Source of the DNA: Sphingobacterium sp. UT-1RO-CII-1
GTDB lineage: Bacteria > Bacteroidota > Bacteroidia > Sphingobacteriales > Sphingobacteriaceae
Assembly: GCF_026711005.1 (NCBI RefSeq)
Contig: NZ_JAPPVJ010000012.1
Span: 1-53,968 of the forward strand
Length of the DNA stretch: 53,968 nucleotides
Direction of reading: 5' to 3'
The notes beneath the pieces are model-generated. The model ran no database searches. It was given only the letters and a program-made list of their open reading frames with translations, and was not told the origin of the DNA. Positions 39,401-47,818 of this stretch are shown here, one piece after another. How positions within the stretch are numbered: position 1 is the first letter of the stretch; every line of letters starts with the position of its first letter. The position numbers were made by a program, and so were the translations under genes.

Positions 39401-40786
39401 ATGATAATGGTAGATATAGTGAAAGGGATAAGATCGCTTGTTAGGGGCGACGCAAAACAAAGTACAGGGTTACCCTACCCTACTTGGCAATTTGTCGGCG
39501 GTATGTGGGTGCAAATGGCCGATACAGGTGCAAATTACATTGATAAGGCCTATAAGGTTAATAGTTACCTGCATTCGATAGTACATACGATAGCTGATAG
39601 GGCAAGCGATGCACCTATCGGTGTTTTTCGCATTAAAGACGAAGCTAAGGCGCACGGTTATAAGATGCTAACAAAAGGAAAACAAGATGCGGCTACGATA
39701 AAGAAATCGGTTATTCTCAAAACCCAGGCATTCGAAGAAATAAAAGAACATGAGTTCGCTAAGAAACTCAACGGTAAACCTAATACATACCAAACAGGCA
39801 AGCAGCTAAGGCGTGAATTACACGGTTATAAGCTCATAACGGGTAATAGCTATATGTACGCCTCTGTTGTTGGCGGAAACTTCTCTAACGGTTTTAAGCC
39901 TGTACATCTATGGTGTATTCCTTCGCCTTGTGTGAACATAGTTTCGGGTGATAGATTACACCCCGTTTCAGGTTATCAGGTTAGCTACTTTAGCGAGGAA
40001 ATAATAGACCCACGCCAAATATCACACTTTAAAGACTTCAACCCCGTTAGCGAGGTTGTTGGTGGTCAGTGGCTGTACGGTCTATCAAGATTAAGCGCAG
40101 GCAGGGGAACAATAAGCGGTTTTGAGGAAGCGCAGAAAGCGCAAGGCACATTATTTCATAATATGGGGCCAGCGGGAATTATTAGTGGAAACTCAGATAA
40201 GGGCCCTGATGAGGAAACTGCAGTAGCTATACAAGATAAGTTTGAACAGAGACATACAGGGAGTTTAAACGGTGGTAGAATTATGGTTACTCCTGCTGAT
40301 GTGAAATTCACGGCTATTGGCATCAGCCCCGTTGATTTAAATATTATCGAAGCAAAGGGTGACTATTTGCAAGAACTGTGCGCATTGTACAATTTCCCGA
40401 AAGAACGTATTACGGGAAGTCAGAACACAGCATCGCAAGGATTAGCAGATAAGCAGGTGATTACATCGTGTGTGTTGCCTGCATTACATGATTTTGATGA
40501 CGTGATGACAGAACGTGTAAGGACGTGGTATGGCGACGAAAGTCTTGTAGTTATATCGGACACGCAGTACTTCCCTGAACTACAAGAGAATATGAAAGAG
40601 TTATCTGAGTGGTTGGATCGCAGTTGGTGGATTAGTACGAACGAGAAACGCAGAGTAATGGATTACGACGAAGTGGATGGTGGAGATGTTATGCTTGTGC
40701 CTATGGGGTTAGCTCCGCTTGAAGATGTTGTTTCGTCTACTGTTGAGCCTGATGTAGATATGTTGGAAAGAGAAAACGCGTTATAG
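39401..40786 (+). CDS. Phage portal protein
   Basis: The 461-aa protein fits the HK97-type portal family: 'YKVNSYLHSIVHTIADRASDAPIGVF', 'LRRELHGYKLITGNSYMYASVV', 'ISHFKDFNP...LYGLSRLSAGRGTI' and 'LQELCALYNFPKERITGSQN'. It forms the dodecameric channel at the head vertex. It follows the large terminase gene by 40 bp. Confidence 0.92.
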   Translation: MIMVDIVKGIRSLVRGDAKQSTGLPYPTWQFVGGMWVQMADTGANYIDKAYKVNSYLHSIVHTIADRASDAPIGVFRIKDEAKAHGYKMLTKGKQDAATIKKSVILKTQAFEEIKEHEFAKKLNGKPNTYQTGKQLRRELHGYKLITGNSYMYASVVGGNFSNGFKPVHLWCIPSPCVNIVSGDRLHPVSGYQVSYFSEEIIDPRQISHFKDFNPVSEVVGGQWLYGLSRLSAGRGTISGFEEAQKAQGTLFHNMGPAGIISGNSDKGPDEETAVAIQDKFEQRHTGSLNGGRIMVTPADVKFTAIGISPVDLNIIEAKGDYLQELCALYNFPKERITGSQNTASQGLADKQVITSCVLPALHDFDDVMTERVRTWYGDESLVVISDTQYFPELQENMKELSEWLDRSWWISTNEKRRVMDYDEVDGGDVMLVPMGLAPLEDVVSSTVEPDVDMLERENAL

Positions 40787-40788
40787 AT

Positions 40789-40929
40789 ATGAGAAAACTA
40801 AAGCTAACTAAAGACTACCACGTACACAAAGCAGGTGACGTGATAGAGGTATCGCAGCCAAGGCTTGAATACCTTGTTAGATTAAAGATAGGTACAGAGG
40901 TTAAACAGCCAAGAGCAAAGAAGAAATGA
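40789..40929 (+). CDS. 46-aa phage protein
   Basis: MRKLKLTKDYHVHKAGDVIEVSQPRLEYLVRLKIGTEV... is a small basic protein with an SH3-like beta pattern. It starts 2 bp after the portal stop and overlaps the next gene by 4 bp (ATGA), so it belongs to the operon. Unknown role. Confidence 0.65.
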   Translation: MRKLKLTKDYHVHKAGDVIEVSQPRLEYLVRLKIGTEVKQPRAKKK

Positions 40930-41165
40930 AAGAGATAAAGCACTATACAGCAAAGGAAGCAAGGGCTAAAACAAAGCTATTCAACCTTGATGAGGCTATG
41001 AAGCAAATAGAGGATGACGCAGAATCGGGGCGCAACAAAACTTTTGTCCACCCTAGCATCTTGGTTGATGAAAACCTGACAGTTGAGCTGTTTAAATTAG
41101 GCTACAAGGTTAGTTATTTCACAGACCAATTTTTAGGTGAGAAAGGTCTTTTAATAGAATGGTAG
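40926..41165 (+). CDS. 79-aa phage protein
   Basis: The protein ('TAKEARAKTKLFNLDEAMKQIEDDAESGRNKTFVHPSILVDENLTVELFKLGYKVSYFTD') looks like a small helix-plus-wing domain seen in phage genomes. Function unknown. Tiled in the operon after the 46-aa gene. Confidence 0.7.
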   Translation: MKEIKHYTAKEARAKTKLFNLDEAMKQIEDDAESGRNKTFVHPSILVDENLTVELFKLGYKVSYFTDQFLGEKGLLIEW

Positions 41166-41323
41166 CCCTATCCTACCTATTCTTTATATCATTCTTTGTG
41201 GTCAGCTCAATCAATCGAGCAAGGACGCACCGCATGAGCTTTAAAGAGATTATAGAGGGACTACTATTGTGGTCAGCGTGTTGGTGTGTGATGTTTTTAA
41301 TTATTTGGTTATGTACAAAATAG
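41159..41323 (+). CDS. Small membrane protein (54 aa)
   Basis: MVALSYLFFISFFVVSS... has two hydrophobic segments separated by a basic loop (NRARTHRMSFKE). It overlaps the previous gene by 7 bp and the next by 13 bp. Unknown function. Confidence 0.55.
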   Translation: MVALSYLFFISFFVVSSINRARTHRMSFKEIIEGLLLWSACWCVMFLIIWLCTK

Positions 41324-41490
41324 AAAAGATAGCGCAGTTAACAGCGTTTTTATGCATCATTATATTATTAATAGTGTTGGGTATTAAAGCACTCATGTTG
41401 ATGTCTATTGAGTGGTGTATCCCCATTGCTGGATTATACCTTAGCTTGTTGACTTGGGTAACTTGCTTGATTATTAGAAAGGGTTTGTGA
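41311..41490 (+). CDS. Small membrane protein (59 aa)
   Basis: I start at MYKIEKIAQL (ATG at 41311). Two hydrophobic segments ('FLCIIILLIVLGIKALML' and 'IPIAGLYLSLLTWVTCLII'). Its stop overlaps the following ATG. With the 54-aa protein it forms a pair of tiny membrane genes inside the head operon. Confidence 0.55.
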   Translation: MYKIEKIAQLTAFLCIIILLIVLGIKALMLMSIEWCIPIAGLYLSLLTWVTCLIIRKGL

Positions 41491-41762
41491 TGAGTAAAGC
41501 ACCTGATATACCACAAAGGAAAAGGCATAAACAGGAAATATGCCTAGATATTACAGCTGATTTATGGAACAGTATGCAGACTATCCTTATAGATGATGGA
41601 CTTCATCCTGATGACATGAATGATTTGAGGCATCATATTCATGCAATTCAAAACATACTTTACACTCAGCTATATATTAAGAAGCATGGCAAGCAAGGAT
41701 CAGTATCAATTCAACCTCCACCCATCAGGAAATGGCCTGATGACATTATAACTAACTCATGA
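41490..41762 (+). CDS. Hypothetical phage protein (90 aa)
   Basis: The ATG at 41490 overlaps the previous stop (ATGA). The protein ('CLDITADLWNSMQTILIDDGLHPDDMNDLRHHIHAIQNILYTQLYIKKHG') is helical with no known motif. It overlaps the morphogenesis gene by 4 bp. Confidence 0.65.
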   Translation: MSKAPDIPQRKRHKQEICLDITADLWNSMQTILIDDGLHPDDMNDLRHHIHAIQNILYTQLYIKKHGKQGSVSIQPPPIRKWPDDIITNS

Positions 41763-42622
41763 CCCCCAAGCAAGTACATAAACAGTTCCTAAGGCGGCAT
41801 GGCATATATGAACGTAGATATGCCCGTCTATTCCTTGACATACTTCGAAAGCAGTACAAGGAAGCAGCGGAGCAATATCCTGCAGCGTACACTGTAAACC
41901 CCGAAGACTACAGGCAAGCGATAACAGCATTATACTTGACTGTATTGCCCTGTGAAGCAGAGCAGGCATTCAATATTTTCGTTAAGCCACTTGCAGGAGA
42001 GCAGAAAGATTTTTTCGATGACCTAATGTCAATACTTGGCATACCACGTGGAGATGGTGAGTGGATACGCATTTGGCGTGATACCGCCAGGGAGTGGATG
42101 AGCTTAAACATTCTAACTAAGATACAGAACATAGCGACCACCACACAGAGAGCCATTGCTAAGGTGATTGAGGATAAACTAAACCAACCTGAGGGAACGA
42201 GTATCGCAGAGATTAGACACCATATACAGCAGGCAAGTAACGGAGAGGTGAACAAGCATAGGGCTGTTGTTATAGCTCGTACGGAGACGTTAGCAGCGAT
42301 GAACAAGGGCACAAGGTTATCTATGTATTCAAGCGGTTTGGAGTACTCCAAGAAGTGGTTGGATACACCCGATAAGCGCACAAGGTTAAGCCATCGAGCT
42401 ATTGCACAGGAGGAGTGGCGAGGTATGGACGATGCGTACTGGTTAGTCAACAAACTTGGCGTGCTTGAAGCTGGTTATTATCCAGGAGACCCGTTATACA
42501 GCGCAGAGAACGTTATACAGTGCCGTTGTTGCGAGATGTACGAAGTTGTTAGGGATGCGGCAGGTAGACCAGTTAGACGACACAATCCTGTAGATGTTTC
42601 GGAGTTAGCGAATATTATTTAA
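41759..42622 (+). CDS. Phage head morphogenesis protein (SPP1 gp7 / Mu F-like)
   Basis: The 287-aa protein has a C-terminal Mu gpF-like domain: 'HRAVVIARTETLAAMNKGTRLSMYSSGLEYSKKWLDTPDKRTRLSHRAI', 'GDPLYSAENVIQCRCCEMYEVV'. Proteins of this family act in capsid assembly. It is the last gene before the promoter-terminator leader. Confidence 0.87.
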   Translation: MTPKQVHKQFLRRHGIYERRYARLFLDILRKQYKEAAEQYPAAYTVNPEDYRQAITALYLTVLPCEAEQAFNIFVKPLAGEQKDFFDDLMSILGIPRGDGEWIRIWRDTAREWMSLNILTKIQNIATTTQRAIAKVIEDKLNQPEGTSIAEIRHHIQQASNGEVNKHRAVVIARTETLAAMNKGTRLSMYSSGLEYSKKWLDTPDKRTRLSHRAIAQEEWRGMDDAYWLVNKLGVLEAGYYPGDPLYSAENVIQCRCCEMYEVVRDAAGRPVRRHNPVDVSELANII

Positions 42623-42639
42623 TTTATTTCACACTTTCA

Positions 42640-42671
42640 TTTGTAAGTGTCATTTCTATCATATATATTTG
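42640..42671 (+). promoter_or_regulatory. Promoter ahead of the protease/capsid genes
   Basis: TTTG (42640-42643), 20-bp spacer and TATATTTG (42664-42671). The spacer begins TAAGTGTCATTT, sharing GTGTCATTT with the operator in the early promoter and GTGTC with the terminase promoter. Confidence 0.72.
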
Positions 42672-42722
42672 TAATGGTTAATGTGGTAGGGATACTAGTG
42701 TAGTCATAACTCTTTGTATTAG

Positions 42723-42756
42723 AGCCTTATCACTTAAATGTGGTAAGGCTTTTTTT
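42723..42756 (+). terminator. Intrinsic terminator in the leader of the protease gene
   Basis: AGCCTTATCAC and GTGGTAAGGCT form an 11-bp stem (one T-G pair) with a 6-nt loop and a run of six T. It lies downstream of the promoter and ends only 7 bp before the protease ATG. Confidence 0.82.
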
Positions 42757-42763
42757 ATTCGGT

Positions 42764-43477
42764 ATGGGATTGTTGGAATATAAAGATATTATAGGTGGTA
42801 TTTCAGACGTAGACTTGGCTTCTCATACCATTAAAGGTTATGCGTCTGTTTTCGGCAATGTTGATAGCGATAACGACATTATCGAAAGAGGTGCATACTC
42901 CAAGACCATTAAAGAATGGGGTCCACAAGGAAAGAACCGTATTAAGATGTGCTGGCAGCACGATCTAACTGACCCAATAGCCAAAACAAATGAACTTTTT
43001 GAGGATAACTACGGGTTAGCCTTTGTTGCATCAGCAATTAAAGGTGTGGCACATATCGATGACCGTATTAAGATGATTGAGGGCGGTATCGTTGATGAGG
43101 TGTCTGTAGGTATCGTGCCAGTTAAGACCAATAAAGGAACGGGTGGTATTCGCCATTTAACAGAAAACAAGCTTTATGAGTACTCCTCTGTTACTCTTGC
43201 ATCTAATGAGTTAGCAAGGATAACGGCTGTTAAAGGTATGGCGAATATTGATGTGATGGCAAGGCTTGAAACAAAGAGCCAAAACATCATGAAGATGCTT
43301 CGTGATGGGACGCTTACAGATGAAGCATTTCACACATTGGAGTTTTACCACAATCAACTATTAAAACATATTTCTGACTTGTTGAAGCCGTCCGCAGACA
43401 CTTCAATTGAGCCGTCAAACGACACTCAGTCAGCCGAGGAAATAAAATCAATAATTAAAAACGCATTTAAAAATTAG
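42764..43477 (+). CDS. HK97-family prohead protease
   Basis: I start at MGLLEYKDII (ATG at 42764), because the longer start would lie in the terminator stem. The 237-aa protein has 'IKGYASVFGNVDSDNDIIERGAYSKTI', 'KMCWQHDLTDPIAK' (His of the catalytic site) and 'VDEVSVGIV...YEYSSVTLASNELA' (Ser). It should cleave scaffold and capsid N-termini in prohead maturation. It is followed 2 bp later by the capsid gene. Confidence 0.9.
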   Translation: MGLLEYKDIIGGISDVDLASHTIKGYASVFGNVDSDNDIIERGAYSKTIKEWGPQGKNRIKMCWQHDLTDPIAKTNELFEDNYGLAFVASAIKGVAHIDDRIKMIEGGIVDEVSVGIVPVKTNKGTGGIRHLTENKLYEYSSVTLASNELARITAVKGMANIDVMARLETKSQNIMKMLRDGTLTDEAFHTLEFYHNQLLKHISDLLKPSADTSIEPSNDTQSAEEIKSIIKNAFKN

Positions 43478-43478
43478 T

Positions 43479-44675
43479 ATGTCAACAATTGATATTAAAG
43501 AGATAAGGGATGCTGTCGAGGATGGGATTCAGGTGTTGAAAAAAGACTGGTCGTCTGCACGTGAGGCAGACCAAAAGTCATTCGATGATAAAGTAGAGAA
43601 CGTTTTAACCGAGGTTAAAGAGTTGTCAAAAGTCAAGGACAACGTAGATAAGCTGCAAAAAGACCTTAACACGGCTATCGTAGAAATGAAAGAGTCTAAC
43701 AGCTCTAATCAGCCAAAACACAAGTCTTTTTCGCAAGCTTTAGCAGACTCATTGAAAGATGGGCACGCAGGCTTGTTAAAGAGCTTGGAGACAAACGGAC
43801 AAGGGCAAATCGAGATTAAAGGTTTTGATTATCCAAACTTCAACGGTTATGAGGGCTTTGTTACAGAGACACGCCAGCAAATGTATGGCTTGAAAGATGA
43901 CCCATTCCATTGGCGTCAAATCATACCGCTAGGCTCGACCTCTAAACAAATTATCGAATACCCTAAAGAGGTTGAGGATATTGGAGCGCCTGAACCGTGG
44001 GAAGATGTATCGCCTCGTAAATCTAAGGAAGATTTTACGCCTGGTATAACAATGGCGTCGAACAAAATCGAATGGATTGCAGGTATTATCAAGGAAATTC
44101 CTTTGTCGATGCTTGAGGATTTGCCTTGGTTAACATCATTCTTAAACCGTCGTGCTTACCGTGCACTTTTGCGTGCTGAGGACAAGCAATTGCTTAGTGG
44201 CAACGGTACATCACCACAACTTAGCGGTTTGCTCATGAACTCTGTAGCGTATGACGGAACTGAATATGATTTGTTCTTAGAGCAGATTATTGATGCAGCT
44301 GAGCGTCAGATTGCCGACAATGAGAATGACGCTAACCATATCGTTATGAGTAATGCCGATAAGGTAGGTATCATCTTAAATAAGGCTTTGGGTTCGGGAG
44401 ATTATAACTTGCCAGCGGGCGCAATTGGATATGTAAACGGTCAATTGAACTTATCGGGGTTAGCGTTGCATTCTACACGTCAGTTTAATAAAGGTCAAGC
44501 TTTAGTTGGTGACTTTAGAGAGACCGAATTTATTATTCGCTCTGCTCCAGTCCTTAAATGGTTTGACCAAAACAAGGATGATGCAGAAAAGAACCAGTTA
44601 ATGCTTCGTATTGAGGAGCGTGGCGGTTTAGCGGTTTACGATGAAAAAGCTCTCGTCAAAATTGGGTTTAATTAA
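43479..44675 (+). CDS. HK97-type major capsid protein
   Basis: The 398-aa protein has an N-terminal coiled-coil scaffold-like delta domain (about 1-90, 'VLTEVKELSKVKDNVDKLQKDLN'), then the HK97 fold ('FHWRQIIPLGSTSKQIIEYPKE', 'IAGIIKEIPLSMLEDLPWLTSFLNRRAYRALLRAEDKQLLSGNG'). The delta domain is probably removed by the protease just upstream. Confidence 0.92.
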   Translation: MSTIDIKEIRDAVEDGIQVLKKDWSSAREADQKSFDDKVENVLTEVKELSKVKDNVDKLQKDLNTAIVEMKESNSSNQPKHKSFSQALADSLKDGHAGLLKSLETNGQGQIEIKGFDYPNFNGYEGFVTETRQQMYGLKDDPFHWRQIIPLGSTSKQIIEYPKEVEDIGAPEPWEDVSPRKSKEDFTPGITMASNKIEWIAGIIKEIPLSMLEDLPWLTSFLNRRAYRALLRAEDKQLLSGNGTSPQLSGLLMNSVAYDGTEYDLFLEQIIDAAERQIADNENDANHIVMSNADKVGIILNKALGSGDYNLPAGAIGYVNGQLNLSGLALHSTRQFNKGQALVGDFRETEFIIRSAPVLKWFDQNKDDAEKNQLMLRIEERGGLAVYDEKALVKIGFN

Positions 44676-44688
44676 TCATATCAACCAC

Positions 44689-44714
44689 ATAGGGGAGCTT
44701 AACCACTCCCCTAT
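44689..44714 (+). terminator. Hairpin after the capsid gene
   Basis: ATAGGGGAG and CTCCCCTAT form a perfect 9-bp stem with an 8-nt loop, followed by TTTAACATTT. It may partly terminate or stabilise the capsid mRNA. Confidence 0.6.
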
Positions 44715-44728
44715 TTAACATTTACACA

Positions 44729-45172
44729 ATGGCGATTCTAAGATATAACACAAGACTTTACGAGGGCACTGCGACAGAGTTAGCAGCCGATACGAACATA
44801 TACGCACCTAATGAGCTTATTTGTGAAACAGATACAGGGGTTATGAAGCGTGGTAATGGTGTGGACAAATACGCAGACCTTAGGGCTATTGGCGGGGGCG
44901 AACAGGGCGATACTGTTACATGGTCAACACTTTCTGGTAAACCTGCTGTAATAGCAGCTGGAGCAGATGCGGCAGATGCTCGTAATTCTATTGGTGCGGG
45001 CACATCCGATTTAGTGATTGGTACTACAGCAGAAACAGCGGCTAAAGGAGATCATAACCATGCAGTAGCGGCTCATGCGGCTAGTGGATTAGCAGCAGCA
45101 ACAACAGTGCAAGCATTAGCACAGGCCTTATCTACTCGCATTAAAGCACTAGAGGACGCAGCATCAGGATAG
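44729..45172 (+). CDS. Head fiber-like protein
   Basis: The 147-aa protein starts 'MAILRYNTRLYEGTATELAADTNIYAPNELICETDTGVMKRGNG', a short anchoring domain of phage fibers. An Ala/Gly-rich 'AETAAKGDHNHAVAAHAASGLAAATT' stretch and a C-terminal coil 'LAQALSTRIKALEDAA' follow. Between capsid and connector genes it is more likely a head fiber or decoration than a tail fiber. Confidence 0.65.
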   Translation: MAILRYNTRLYEGTATELAADTNIYAPNELICETDTGVMKRGNGVDKYADLRAIGGGEQGDTVTWSTLSGKPAVIAAGADAADARNSIGAGTSDLVIGTTAETAAKGDHNHAVAAHAASGLAAATTVQALAQALSTRIKALEDAASG

Positions 45173-45174
45173 AT

Positions 45175-45753
45175 ATGGCTGACTACTACAAAAATATCGA
45201 CATGGTGTGCGCAGACAGAATAGGTGCTAACATAACACGTAAGCCAGCCGTTAGCGGTTTGGAATACGAGTTATTGACCGATTTAGAGGCTGAGCCTGTT
45301 ACACTGTCTGACTTCAAAGCGCATTGTCGTATCGATTACAACGTAGATGACCGACTGCTTGAAATATACTTAAAAGCATCACGTCAGCATCTTGAAAAAG
45401 TAGCACAACTGTCTTTTGGTGAGCGCAAAGTACGTATGACAGCGTTAACAATGGTCGACAACTGGAAAGTTATGTATGGACCTGTCGACAAGGTAGAACT
45501 CCCTCACGTAAAATTTGGCAAGGACATTATCACTAACAGTGGCGGCACTAACGTCAGTATCGAGTGGACTACCAAGTGGAGCACAGGTCTGCCAATGGAT
45601 ATTGTTGTTGCTATCTGCCGTTACGGTGCGGGACTGTACGCTGTCCGTGAAAATATGATACTATCGGTTAACGGTGTTGTCCATGAACCTAAAAATTACA
45701 TGGATGAAGCCCAGAAGATGGTAATGAAGTGGGGAAATGCAACTTTTTTATGA
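45175..45753 (+). CDS. Head-tail connector (gp6-like)
   Basis: The 192-aa protein has 'EPVTLSDFKAHCRIDYNVDDRLLEIYLKASRQHLEKVAQLSFGERKVRMTA', the gp6/QLRG-type adaptor fold, and C-terminal 'GLPMDIVVAICRYGAGLYAVRENM'. It should join portal to tail. It starts 2 bp after the fiber gene. Confidence 0.82.
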   Translation: MADYYKNIDMVCADRIGANITRKPAVSGLEYELLTDLEAEPVTLSDFKAHCRIDYNVDDRLLEIYLKASRQHLEKVAQLSFGERKVRMTALTMVDNWKVMYGPVDKVELPHVKFGKDIITNSGGTNVSIEWTTKWSTGLPMDIVVAICRYGAGLYAVRENMILSVNGVVHEPKNYMDEAQKMVMKWGNATFL

Positions 45754-45786
45754 GACGGGATAACTACGAAAACAAAGTAAACAAAG

Positions 45787-46125
45787 ATGCTTACAGCAGG
45801 AAAGTTAAACGAAAGAATACACGTAAGGCGAGCGGTCGAGGTCGAGAAGCCCGAGGGGAGCACGAAAAAGGAATGGGCGGAGATACACACGGCTTATTGC
45901 CACGTAACAGAAAAAGATGCAAGTATTGACCTGATAGCATCGCAAGATAACATCGGTCAGGTAGTCATGTTTACGCTCCGTTATAATCCTGAGGTATTCT
46001 ATCAGATTGGCGACCGTATAACTTGGCGAAGCAGAGATTTCAAGATCCATTCGTTAAAGGTTGATACAAAGCGCATCAGTACGGTGATCGTCGGTAAGGC
46101 TCACAACGAAACAACACAGATGTAA
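45787..46125 (+). CDS. Head closure / head-tail adaptor protein
   Basis: The 112-aa beta-rich protein has 'LNERIHVRRAVEVEKPEGSTKKEWAEIHTAYCHV' and 'FTLRYNPEVFYQIGDRITWRSRDFKIHSLKV', typical of SPP1 gp16-like head closure proteins. It overlaps the next gene by 1 bp. Confidence 0.85.
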   Translation: MLTAGKLNERIHVRRAVEVEKPEGSTKKEWAEIHTAYCHVTEKDASIDLIASQDNIGQVVMFTLRYNPEVFYQIGDRITWRSRDFKIHSLKVDTKRISTVIVGKAHNETTQM

Positions 46126-46646
46126 TGGCAAAGTCTACGATAAAGATTACAGGACTTAAAGAGCTTCAAAAGAAGCTTGGCAAGCAAGGGCAAAAGCAGG
46201 TGGTTAGCGAGATAAGTACGACGATGAGGAATGCAGCCGAAAGTATCGCTTTTAAATCTAGATCAAGAGTGCCTATAAATAATGGGCACCTAAGAGGCAG
46301 TATCGGAGTCGAGGGAAAAGACCTTTTGTGGGTGATACAAGCAAACATGGACTACGCTACATATCAAGAATTTGGGAGTAAAACGATGGTCAACATACCT
46401 CCTGAAATGAGAGACGCAGCAGTAGCGGTGAACGATGGCAAAAAGAGCTACGACACCTTCAAAAAAGCAATAGCATCTTGGATGCGAAACAAAGGAATAC
46501 CCGAAGAAGCCCTATACCCTATTATGGCAAAGATAATGAATGTGGGTATCGAGCCAAGACCGTTTATGTACCCATCTTTTCAAGAGGGAACAAAGAATTT
46601 AGAAAGAGACATTAATGACATTATACAAAGCTATTTAGACAAGTGA
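46125..46646 (+). CDS. HK97 gp10-like tail completion protein
   Basis: The 173-aa protein has 'MRNAAESIAFKSRSRVPINNGHLRGSIGVEG' and 'ANMDYATYQEFGSKTMV', then 'IEPRPFMYPSFQEGTKNLERDI'. These are the hallmarks of HK97 gp10 family proteins at the head-tail joint. It overlaps the next gene. Confidence 0.87.
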   Translation: MAKSTIKITGLKELQKKLGKQGQKQVVSEISTTMRNAAESIAFKSRSRVPINNGHLRGSIGVEGKDLLWVIQANMDYATYQEFGSKTMVNIPPEMRDAAVAVNDGKKSYDTFKKAIASWMRNKGIPEEALYPIMAKIMNVGIEPRPFMYPSFQEGTKNLERDINDIIQSYLDK

Positions 46647-47074
46647 AAGACGTAACAAGGGCAGTAAGGACAGCAGTGGTGAGTAAACTACGAGACAAGG
46701 TGACGCTTGATGGCAATATCGTTAAGGTGTACGGAACAATTGCCCCTGTTAGTAATGCTGGAACTTACATCTATACCCCCATGCAATCTAGCGCTGACGG
46801 TAGCGCAAAGGATTATTTCAGTACTGATCATGCTATTGATGTAGAAGTTGTTTACTGCTCTGAAGATGGTACAGACTCTAATCCACTTGACGATATGGTG
46901 GAGCAAGTGATGGATATTTTGGCTGTTAAACATCAAATTGATATGCCGCAAACAGAAGGTGTGACGATGGTTGATTTTGAGTTTGTGAGGTCAACATCAC
47001 TTATAGATTACGGCGGGACATACACGATTCTACGTAGAGTATTATCGTTTAACTGTATTGTAGATGAGGGCTAA
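46643..47074 (+). CDS. Tail terminator-like protein
   Basis: The 143-aa protein begins with GTG inside the previous stop. 'TRAVRTAVVSKLRDKVTLDGNIVKVYGTIAP...YIYTPMQSSADGSAKDYFSTDHAIDVEVVYCSEDGTDSNPLDDMVEQVMDIL' and its position match DUF3168-type tail terminators. Confidence 0.78.
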   Translation: MKDVTRAVRTAVVSKLRDKVTLDGNIVKVYGTIAPVSNAGTYIYTPMQSSADGSAKDYFSTDHAIDVEVVYCSEDGTDSNPLDDMVEQVMDILAVKHQIDMPQTEGVTMVDFEFVRSTSLIDYGGTYTILRRVLSFNCIVDEG

Positions 47075-47504
47075 TATATCAGGTAAACTAATAGGCGTGA
47101 CAGTTGGAGGAACATTCATCAGCTGTGAGATAGAAAGCAGTTTGCAGTATGAACGTACCTTGCTTCCATCTTCCAGCGTGACATCGGGTAAAGATTCGGA
47201 ATTTATAGCTGGTAAAGGTAATTGGTCAATTAATGTTAGCGGAAACTTGCTAAGCCGTGCGGTTGGCGCAGACTTTAAAACGTTGTTTACAGCATGGAAA
47301 AATGGGGGCATAATACGTGTGCAGTTTAGAACAAATGCAGGTTTAGCAGGACACCTGATATATGAGGGAGATGCGATTGTGCAGTCTGGAAATGCATCTG
47401 CACCGATTAAAGGGTCGGCAAATTGGAATAATGTACTTCACGGTACGGGACCATTATCGCAATCGTTTCAGGAATTTTGGTCTAACGTAAATAGCGGATT
47501 ATGA
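47064..47504 (+). CDS. Tail tube-like protein, first copy
   Basis: The 146-aa beta-rich protein starts 'RANISGKLIGVTVGGTFISCEIESSLQYERTLLP', like TP901-1-type tail tube proteins, with 'WSINVSGNLLSRAVGADFKTLFTAW'. It resembles the second copy at 47806. It overlaps the tail terminator gene by 11 bp. Confidence 0.75.
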   Translation: MRANISGKLIGVTVGGTFISCEIESSLQYERTLLPSSSVTSGKDSEFIAGKGNWSINVSGNLLSRAVGADFKTLFTAWKNGGIIRVQFRTNAGLAGHLIYEGDAIVQSGNASAPIKGSANWNNVLHGTGPLSQSFQEFWSNVNSGL

Positions 47505-47818
47505 GTGGAGATATTGTGGTGATAGGTAGTAGCTTACTTGTGTCGAACATGGCAACACTGGATTATCACACAGATATTATAGACACTTCCGAGGGTAAAC
47601 GTTCGATTAAAACGAGTGTTTTCGAGATAGCAGAGCCGTTTGGTAGGATACAGACTAACGAAATAGTAGATGTGGCGTTCAAAGCAGAAGACGGAACGAA
47701 AATAAGCTACATAGGAAAAGTAACACAGTGCACAGATGTTAGGTGTACGATTGAAATAACGGAGTTAACAAATAATTATAAACAAATAATTAGGAGGGCT
47801 AAGGAATGGCAGGAATAG
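47501..47818 (+). CDS. Small tail-region protein
   Basis: The 105-aa beta-rich protein ('IDTSEGKRSIKTSVFEIAEPFGRIQTNEIVDVAFKAEDGTKISYIGKVTQCTDVRCTIEITE') lies between the two tail-tube-like genes and overlaps both. Unknown role. Confidence 0.65.
   Translation: MSGDIVVIGSSLLVSNMATLDYHTDIIDTSEGKRSIKTSVFEIAEPFGRIQTNEIVDVAFKAEDGTKISYIGKVTQCTDVRCTIEITELTNNYKQIIRRAKEWQE

Noticed and set aside
45729..45929. Arg/Lys-rich plus-strand frame overlapping the head closure gene
   Set aside because: It overlaps the connector end and the head closure start in another frame, and both of those have family support.
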